Shown here: positions 31,337 through 35,653 of the stretch, piece after piece | How positions within the stretch are numbered: the first letter of the stretch is position 1 | Layout: each line of letters begins with the position of its first letter | From: Variovorax sp. | Lineage (GTDB): Bacteria; Pseudomonadota; Gammaproteobacteria; Burkholderiales; Burkholderiaceae_C | Length of the DNA: 35,653 bases | Assembly (NCBI GenBank): GCA_017744935.1 | Contig: JAGIAI010000074.1 | Location: 1-35,653, forward strand | Direction: 5' to 3' | Notes under the pieces: model-generated | The model's database searches: none | The model's input: the letters and a program-made list of their open reading frames with translations, nothing else | Told to the model about the DNA's origin: nothing | Position numbers and translations under genes: made by a program

Positions 31337-32143
31337 ATGTCGATTCGCATCTGGCACCAGAGCTTCACGGTCCTGCAGGACCTGGGCCCCTACGACGCCG
31401 CGTTGAAGGCCCACTTCCGCAAGGTGGCGCGCGCGGACACGGAAGTCGTCATGCACGGCATGCGACCAGGCACCTATCCGAGCAACTACCCCGGCACCGA
31501 CATCCGCTACGCATCGGTGCAGCACCTGCACTCGCTGCAGTTCGTCGAGGCGGGCGTGACGGCGGAGCGTGAAGGTTTCGACGCATACGCCATCAGCACG
31601 CTGCCGGACCCCGCTCTGCGCGAGATCCGGTCGATGCTGCGCATCCCCGTCGTGGGCTACGGCGAGTCGGCCATGCTGACCTCCTGCCTGCTGGGGCGGC
31701 GCTTCGCCGTGGTGGTGTTCATCAACGAACTCACCGACCTGATCGCCGACAACGCGCGAAAGTATGGCCTGTCCGAGCGCTTCGCCGGCGTCAGCGACGT
31801 GGGATTCCGCTTCACCGACGTGCTCGAGGGCTTCGGTAAGCCGGAGCCGCTGATCGAGCGTTTCCGCGCCGCGGCGCGCGAACGCATCGCGGCCGGCGCC
31901 GAGGTCATCATCCCCGGCGAGGCGCCCCTGTGCGTGCTGCTGGCGACCCACGGCGTCTCCGAGGTCGAGGGCGTTCCTGTTCTCGACTCGCTGTCGTGCT
32001 GGGTCAAGCACGCCGAGATGCTGGTGGACCTGAAACGCCAGAGCGGCGTGCAGCGTTGCCAGCGCGGCTACTTCAACGAACCGCCGCCCGCGCAACGCGT
32101 GGACCAGCTGATGGCCTTCTACGGCCGCGGGAACGTGGCATGA
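31337..32143 (+). CDS. Asp/Glu racemase (hydantoin racemase/maleate isomerase) fold protein with altered active site
   Basis: 268 aa. Asp/Glu-racemase superfamily features: IWHQSFTVLQDLGPYDAAL, DAYAISTLPDPALREIRSML, IPVVGYGESAMLTSCLLG (the family GExA segment) and GAEVIIPGEAPLCVLLATHG. In racemases and maleate isomerase two cysteines act as bases or nucleophiles, in segments like IACxxDPGL and LGCAGM. Here those positions are Thr88 and Glu195. The chemistry must therefore differ from cysteine-based 1,1-proton transfer, or the protein has another function. ATG 31337 follows the upstream stop by 13 nt; the stop overlaps the next start (ATGA). C-terminal HAEMLVDLKRQSGVQRCQRG is unlike standard racemases. 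Confidence 0.87.
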   Translation: MSIRIWHQSFTVLQDLGPYDAALKAHFRKVARADTEVVMHGMRPGTYPSNYPGTDIRYASVQHLHSLQFVEAGVTAEREGFDAYAISTLPDPALREIRSMLRIPVVGYGESAMLTSCLLGRRFAVVVFINELTDLIADNARKYGLSERFAGVSDVGFRFTDVLEGFGKPEPLIERFRAAARERIAAGAEVIIPGEAPLCVLLATHGVSEVEGVPVLDSLSCWVKHAEMLVDLKRQSGVQRCQRGYFNEPPPAQRVDQLMAFYGRGNVA

Positions 32144-33531
32144 AGAAGCTGGAAACGGGATTCGTCATATCCGGCGGCGGCGCGGCGGGTTTTGCGGCGG
32201 CGCTGGAAGCGGCGCAGCGCGGCGGCGAAGTGCTGCTGCTGGAGAAGATGGACGAGATCGGAGGGTCGTCCGCGATGAGCGGCGGCTGCCTCGCCTTCGC
32301 AGGCACTGACCTGCAGAAGGCGGCCGGCGTGGAGGACTCCAACGCGCTGCTCAAGCGCGATCTACTGGAAGTCGGCCAGCACCAGAACGACGAAGCGCTG
32401 GTGGACGCCTACGTGGGCGCCCAGTTGCAGACTTACGAATGGCTGCGCGCCCAGGGCGTGGAGTTCAGCCCGTCGATCGATGCGTCGTCCGGCCAGTCCG
32501 TCCCGCGCGTGCACACGGTCGACCCCGCCGATATGGTGCGCACGCTCGCCGCGCGCTGCCGCGAGACGGGGCGCGTGCGCGTGCTGATGGGAACGCGCGC
32601 CACCCGCCTCCTGCGCCGCGACGATTCTTCGCCGGTGACCGGCTTGGTGGCCGAAGGTCCCGAAAGCGCGCTGGAGATTCACGCGCGCGAAGGCGTGCTG
32701 CTGGCCAGCGGCGGCTTCTGCCGCAACGCCGAGATGGTCAACCAGTTCGCGCCGCACTACGCCGAAGCCGTCTTCGTCGGCGGTGAGGGCAACGTGGGCG
32801 ACGGCCTGCGCATGGCGTGGAAGCTGGGCGCGGACCTGCGCGACATGGCCTACATCAAGGGCACGTTCGGCAAGCATCCGACCGACACGCACAACAGCCA
32901 CAGCTGCCTGGCCGTCTACAAGGGCGCAATCGCCGTCAACCAGGACGGCAAGCGCTTCGTCGACGAGTCTGTGTCGTACAAGTTGCTGGGCGACGCGGTC
33001 ATGGCGCAGCCCTACCACACGGGTTATCAGATCTTCGACCAGCCGATTTTCGAGAGCGGCGACGACCGCGTGCGCATCCTCGACTTCAATCGCCGGATGG
33101 AAGAGGGGCTTGTCATCAAGGCGGACACGCTGGAAGCGCTGGCTCGCCAGATCGAAGTGCCGTGGGACACCCTTCGGGCAACTATCGAGCGCTACAACCA
33201 GGCGGTGGACGCGGGCAACGACGAGGAGTTCCGCCGCACGGCCCTCGTGCACCGGCACGGCGCGCTGCGCCGAATCGAGCAGGGGCCGTTCTACGCCTAC
33301 CCGTCGACGGCGGCCGTGTTCGGCACCTACTGCGGCGTGCGGGTCGATCCCGGCATGCGGGTCATCGACGTGTTCGGCGCGCCGATCGAAGGCTTGTATG
33401 CGGCCGGCGAGATGGTCGGCGGCTTCCACGGCGGCGCCTACATGACCGGCTCCGCGCTGGGCAAGGCTGTTGTCTTCGGGCGCCTGGCCGCGCGCAGTGT
33501 CGTGCGCGAGCCGGGAACGGTGGTGGCCTGA
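32140..33531 (+). CDS. FAD-dependent oxidoreductase, fumarate reductase flavoprotein family (second)
   Basis: 463 aa. FAD fold GFVISGGGAAGFAAALEAAQ with Glu at the end of beta2 (LLLEKM), then GGSSAMSGGCLAFAGTDLQ, typical of fumarate reductase/3-ketosteroid dehydrogenase-like flavoproteins. The C-terminal FAD/substrate region reads GTYCGVRVDPGMRVID, GLYAAGEMVGGFHGGAYMTG and SALGKAVVFGRLAARS. No signal peptide or heme motif, so it is soluble and likely ETF- or quinone-coupled. It overlaps the racemase-like gene by ATGA. A start further upstream in the same frame would lie inside the previous gene and is rejected. Presence of two such flavoproteins in one operon suggests two desaturation/reduction steps or two substrates. 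Confidence 0.92.
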   Translation: MKKLETGFVISGGGAAGFAAALEAAQRGGEVLLLEKMDEIGGSSAMSGGCLAFAGTDLQKAAGVEDSNALLKRDLLEVGQHQNDEALVDAYVGAQLQTYEWLRAQGVEFSPSIDASSGQSVPRVHTVDPADMVRTLAARCRETGRVRVLMGTRATRLLRRDDSSPVTGLVAEGPESALEIHAREGVLLASGGFCRNAEMVNQFAPHYAEAVFVGGEGNVGDGLRMAWKLGADLRDMAYIKGTFGKHPTDTHNSHSCLAVYKGAIAVNQDGKRFVDESVSYKLLGDAVMAQPYHTGYQIFDQPIFESGDDRVRILDFNRRMEEGLVIKADTLEALARQIEVPWDTLRATIERYNQAVDAGNDEEFRRTALVHRHGALRRIEQGPFYAYPSTAAVFGTYCGVRVDPGMRVIDVFGAPIEGLYAAGEMVGGFHGGAYMTGSALGKAVVFGRLAARSVVREPGTVVA

Positions 33532-33551
33532 GACCGGGGGGCGCTGGCCGG

Positions 33552-34526
33552 CTAGCGCTGGCCGAGCGCCTTCACCGCGATGGGCGTGCGGGCGCTGGGC
33601 CGCCTTTCCTTGTCGAGCACGTCGAACAGGAACTCGGTAAAGGCCCGCACCTTCACGGAATTCGCGCGCGTCTTGGGCGTCACCAGGAAGAAGGTCTTCT
33701 TCGGCAACTGCCAGTCGGGATAGACCTGGACCAGCTTACCTTCGCGCAGGTTGCGCAGGGCGAAGATGTCCAGCGTGCAGGCCACGCCGACACCGCCTTC
33801 GGCCGCAGCGAGCACCGCGTCGCTGCTGTTGAAATGCAGCGGGCCTTCCGGCCGCAGGTCGATATCTTCCTCGCCCTTCGTCAGACGCCAGCGGTTCGGG
33901 TGCTGCCGTTCCTCAGGCAGGATGCCCAGGCAGAGCTTTGGGTCGAGCTGGCCTGGGTGCGCCGGCAGCTTGCTCGCCAGTTCCGGAGCGCAGCATAGGA
34001 CGTACGGACTTTCGTAGATGGGCCGCGCCACCAGGTCGGCATCTTCCACGTGGTCCATGCGGATGGCCACGTCGATGGCGCGCTCGATCATGTGGTGCGG
34101 CTGGTTGGTCAACGTGACGGCCGCCGAGATGTCGGGGTAGCGGCGCGCGAATTCGGGAAGCGCGGGGCACAGAAGTGCGTGGCCGAGGGAGATCGGCGTT
34201 TCCACATGCAGCCAGCCGCGCAGTTCGCCCATGCGCGTGCGCACTTCCTCTTCTGTCTGCGCCAGAGACTGCAGCAGCTCGCGCGCACGCGGCAAGTACA
34301 GTTGGCCTTCCTCGGTGAGGCGCAGGCGGCGCGTGTCGCGGTTGATCAGCGTGACGTTGAGGTGCTTTTCCAGGTTGCGCACGCAGGTCGTGACCGTGGC
34401 GTTCGCCAGGTCGAGCGATTCCGCCGCGCGCGAAAAGCTGCCGCATTCGGCAACTCGGACAAAGACCTCCATGGCCCAGAGCTTGTCGATGGCAGACCTC
34501 TTGATGGTGAACCGGGGGGCGGTCAT
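33552..34526 (-). CDS. LysR-type transcriptional regulator
   Basis: 324 aa. Winged HTH at about residues 15-75 (AMEVFVRVAECGSFSRAAES, LDLANATVTTCVRNLEKHLN, then RDTRRLRLTEEG), followed by the effector-binding domain from about 105 (LRGWLHVETPISLGHALLCP ...). It is a CrgA-like subgroup member by layout. It starts one nucleotide after the etfA stop and is thus coupled to etfBA, not divergent from a target operon as is usual. It converges on the plus-strand catabolic operon, ending 20 bp from it. It is the only LysR in the window and the natural candidate for the T-N11-A palindrome at 24952-24966; this link is inference. Confidence 0.94.
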   Translation of the reverse strand: MTAPRFTIKRSAIDKLWAMEVFVRVAECGSFSRAAESLDLANATVTTCVRNLEKHLNVTLINRDTRRLRLTEEGQLYLPRARELLQSLAQTEEEVRTRMGELRGWLHVETPISLGHALLCPALPEFARRYPDISAAVTLTNQPHHMIERAIDVAIRMDHVEDADLVARPIYESPYVLCCAPELASKLPAHPGQLDPKLCLGILPEERQHPNRWRLTKGEEDIDLRPEGPLHFNSSDAVLAAAEGGVGVACTLDIFALRNLREGKLVQVYPDWQLPKKTFFLVTPKTRANSVKVRAFTEFLFDVLDKERRPSARTPIAVKALGQR

Positions 34527-34527
34527 T

Positions 34528-35466
34528 CTAGGTCGTGAGATTGGTGACCATTTCCGGCACCGCCGTGAACAGATCGTCCTCCAGCGCGTAGTCGGCCACG
34601 CTGAAGATCGGCGCTTCGGGATCCTTGTTGATCGCCACGATCACCTTGGAGTCCTTCATGCCGGCCAGGTGCTGGATGGCGCCGGAGATGCCCAGCGCGA
34701 TGTACAGCTGCGGCGCGACGATCTTGCCGGTCTGGCCGACCTGCAAATCGTTGGGCGCGTAGCCCGCGTCCACCGCCGCACGCGAAGCGCCGATGGCCGC
34801 GCCCAGCTTGTCGGCGAGGGGTAGCAGCACTTCCTGGAACTTCTCGCTGGAGCCCAGCGCCCGCCCGCCCGACACGATGGTCTTGGCGGCGGTCAGCTCG
34901 GGACGGTCGCTCTTGGCGATTTCCTGGCGGACAAAGCTGCTCTTGCCGCTGTCGCCCACAGGGGACGCGCTCTCCACCACGGCGTTTCCACCGGTGGCCG
35001 CGGCCGGATCGAAGGCGGTGGTGCGTACGGTGATCACCCGGACCTTGTCGCTGCTCTGCACCGTCGCGATCGCGTTGCCGGCGTAGGTCGGGCGCTCGAA
35101 GGTGTCCACGCCCACCACCCGGGTGATTTCGGAGACCTGCGCCACGTCCAGCTTGGCGGCTACGCGGGGCGCGACGTTCTTGCCGCGTGCGGTGGCCGGG
35201 AACAGGATGTGGCCGTAGTGGCCGGCGATGGCCAGCACCTGCGCGGCTACGTTCTCGGCCAGGCCGTGTTCGAATTGCGCGCTGTCGGCGTGGATGACCT
35301 TGGCGACACCAGCGATCTGCGCAGCAGCCTTGGCGGCTTCGTGGGCGTCGTTACCGGCCACCAGAACGTGCACGTCGCCCCCACAGGCAGCGGCAGCGGT
35401 CACCGTGTTGAGCGTGGCGGGCTTGATGGAGTTGTTGTCGTGTTCGGCGATTACGAGGGATGTCAT
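34528..35466 (-). CDS. etfA: electron transfer flavoprotein alpha subunit
   Basis: 312 aa. N-terminal ETF domain (TSLVIAEHDNNSIKPATLNT; HILFPATARGKNVAPRVAAK) and the C-terminal FAD-binding domain (SGGRALGSSEKFQEVLLPLA; GQTGKIVAPQLYIALGISGA; MKDSKVIVAINKDPEAPIFS; terminal DYALEDDLFTAVPEM). With EtfB it forms the soluble heterodimer that takes electrons from acyl-CoA and related dehydrogenases to ETF-quinone oxidoreductase. Here it adjoins two soluble flavoprotein dehydrogenases that need an acceptor, suggesting a dedicated or shared ETF. Order etfB-etfA-lysR on the minus strand; a GC-rich repeat hairpin lies in the etfB-etfA gap. Confidence 0.96.
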   Translation of the reverse strand: MTSLVIAEHDNNSIKPATLNTVTAAAACGGDVHVLVAGNDAHEAAKAAAQIAGVAKVIHADSAQFEHGLAENVAAQVLAIAGHYGHILFPATARGKNVAPRVAAKLDVAQVSEITRVVGVDTFERPTYAGNAIATVQSSDKVRVITVRTTAFDPAAATGGNAVVESASPVGDSGKSSFVRQEIAKSDRPELTAAKTIVSGGRALGSSEKFQEVLLPLADKLGAAIGASRAAVDAGYAPNDLQVGQTGKIVAPQLYIALGISGAIQHLAGMKDSKVIVAINKDPEAPIFSVADYALEDDLFTAVPEMVTNLTT

Positions 35467-35484
35467 GTTGTGTCTTTCGTGGAT

Positions 35485-35500
35485 CCCCGCCTGCGCGGGG
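35485..35500. repeat. REP-like GC-rich hairpin between etfB and etfA
   Basis: GGATCCCCGCCTGCGCGGGG (35481-35500) folds as CCCCGC-CTGC-GCGGGG. This short palindromic unit is of the dispersed type common between genes in Comamonadaceae and related bacteria. It occupies most of the 55-bp etfB-etfA gap. Confidence 0.6.
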
Positions 35501-35521
35501 GCGATGTGACCGCTTCGCTTG

Positions 35522-35653
35522 TCAGATCACCTTGGCTTCGTTCTTCAGCTTGTCCACCAGCGTGGCGACGTCGGGCACCTTGATGCCGGCGCCGCGCTTG
35601 GGGGGCTCGGCCACCTTCAGGGTCTTCAGGCGCGGCTTGACGTCCACGCCGAG
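35522..35653 (-). CDS. etfB: electron transfer flavoprotein beta subunit (5' part outside window)
   Basis: Only the last 43 residues are in the window: LGVDVKPRLKTLKVAEPPKR, GAGIKVPDVATLVDKLKNEA, KVI then stop. This is the conserved C-terminal arm of EtfB that wraps around EtfA and includes the recognition-loop-adjacent VAEPPKRxAGIKV segment. It partners the downstream etfA gene. Identification is firm despite the truncation. Confidence 0.93.
   Translation of the reverse strand, partial: LGVDVKPRLKTLKVAEPPKRGAGIKVPDVATLVDKLKNEAKVI

Noticed and set aside
1..35653. CRISPR arrays, tRNA/rRNA genes, riboswitches, complete insertion sequences or prophage genes
   Set aside because: No regularly spaced repeats, cloverleaf-like sequence, rRNA segments, transposase or phage structural genes could be recognised on reading both strands.

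Overview
The window is a high-GC chromosomal segment that looks betaproteobacterial, most likely Burkholderiales/Comamonadaceae (Variovorax-like). The grounds are strong G/C bias at third codon positions, three Bug/TctC-type solute-binding proteins, a DUF3141 (PHA-synthase-like) low-oxygen gene cluster, and a dispersed GC-rich hairpin repeat of a type common in that group. The genus is an inference; no rRNA or tRNA gene is present.

Layout. (1) 1-2747, minus: a soluble multi-GAF sensor histidine kinase, cut by the left edge. (2) 2857-4338, plus: an ECF41/SigJ-type sigma factor and its partner AhpD-like carboxymuconolactone decarboxylase. Each is preceded by an identical TGTCACA-N16-CGTC promoter. 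(3) 4484-10827, plus: a tight operon of phosphotransacetylase, acetate kinase, a small unknown protein, a GNAT acetyltransferase, a DUF3141 PHA-synthase-like protein and FabI. Several neighbours overlap by ATGA, suggesting acetyl-phosphate/overflow or low-oxygen metabolism. (4) 10837-12351, minus: a C-terminally anchored small protein and a Pro/Ala-rich lipoprotein with a BamE/SmpA-like tail. (5) About 12350-22740: an accessory, gene-poor region. It holds an alpha/beta-hydrolase-cyclase fusion, small membrane proteins, an XRE regulator - M16 peptidase - 2OG-Fe(II) oxygenase operon, a Cys-rich PF09791 protein, a beta-propeller-like lipoprotein, a PAP2 phosphatase and degraded coding traces.

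(6) 22740-35653: a catabolic island. A minus-strand pair (PrpB-type lyase, TctC) diverges from a long plus-strand operon (TctC, TctC, MmgE/PrpD, TcuA-like flavoprotein, SDR, isochorismatase-fold protein, Asp/Glu-racemase-fold protein, second flavoprotein). It is met head-on by minus-strand etfB-etfA-lysR. A plausible reading is uptake of a branched or unsaturated di/tricarboxylate by Bug proteins, flavoprotein dehydrogenation with electrons passed to ETF, PrpD-family hydration or isomerisation, and retro-aldol cleavage by the PrpB-type lyase. A 15-bp perfect palindrome containing T-N11-A lies in the divergent promoter region and is a candidate operator.

Most notable observations: the paired ECF41 promoters with a nearly leaderless sigma gene; two neighbouring catabolic proteins from cysteine-nucleophile families that both lack the cysteine; a class III cyclase with Glu in place of the purine-specifying Lys; and the XRE/M16/2OG-oxygenase operon downstream of a cluster of TATCAG inverted repeats.
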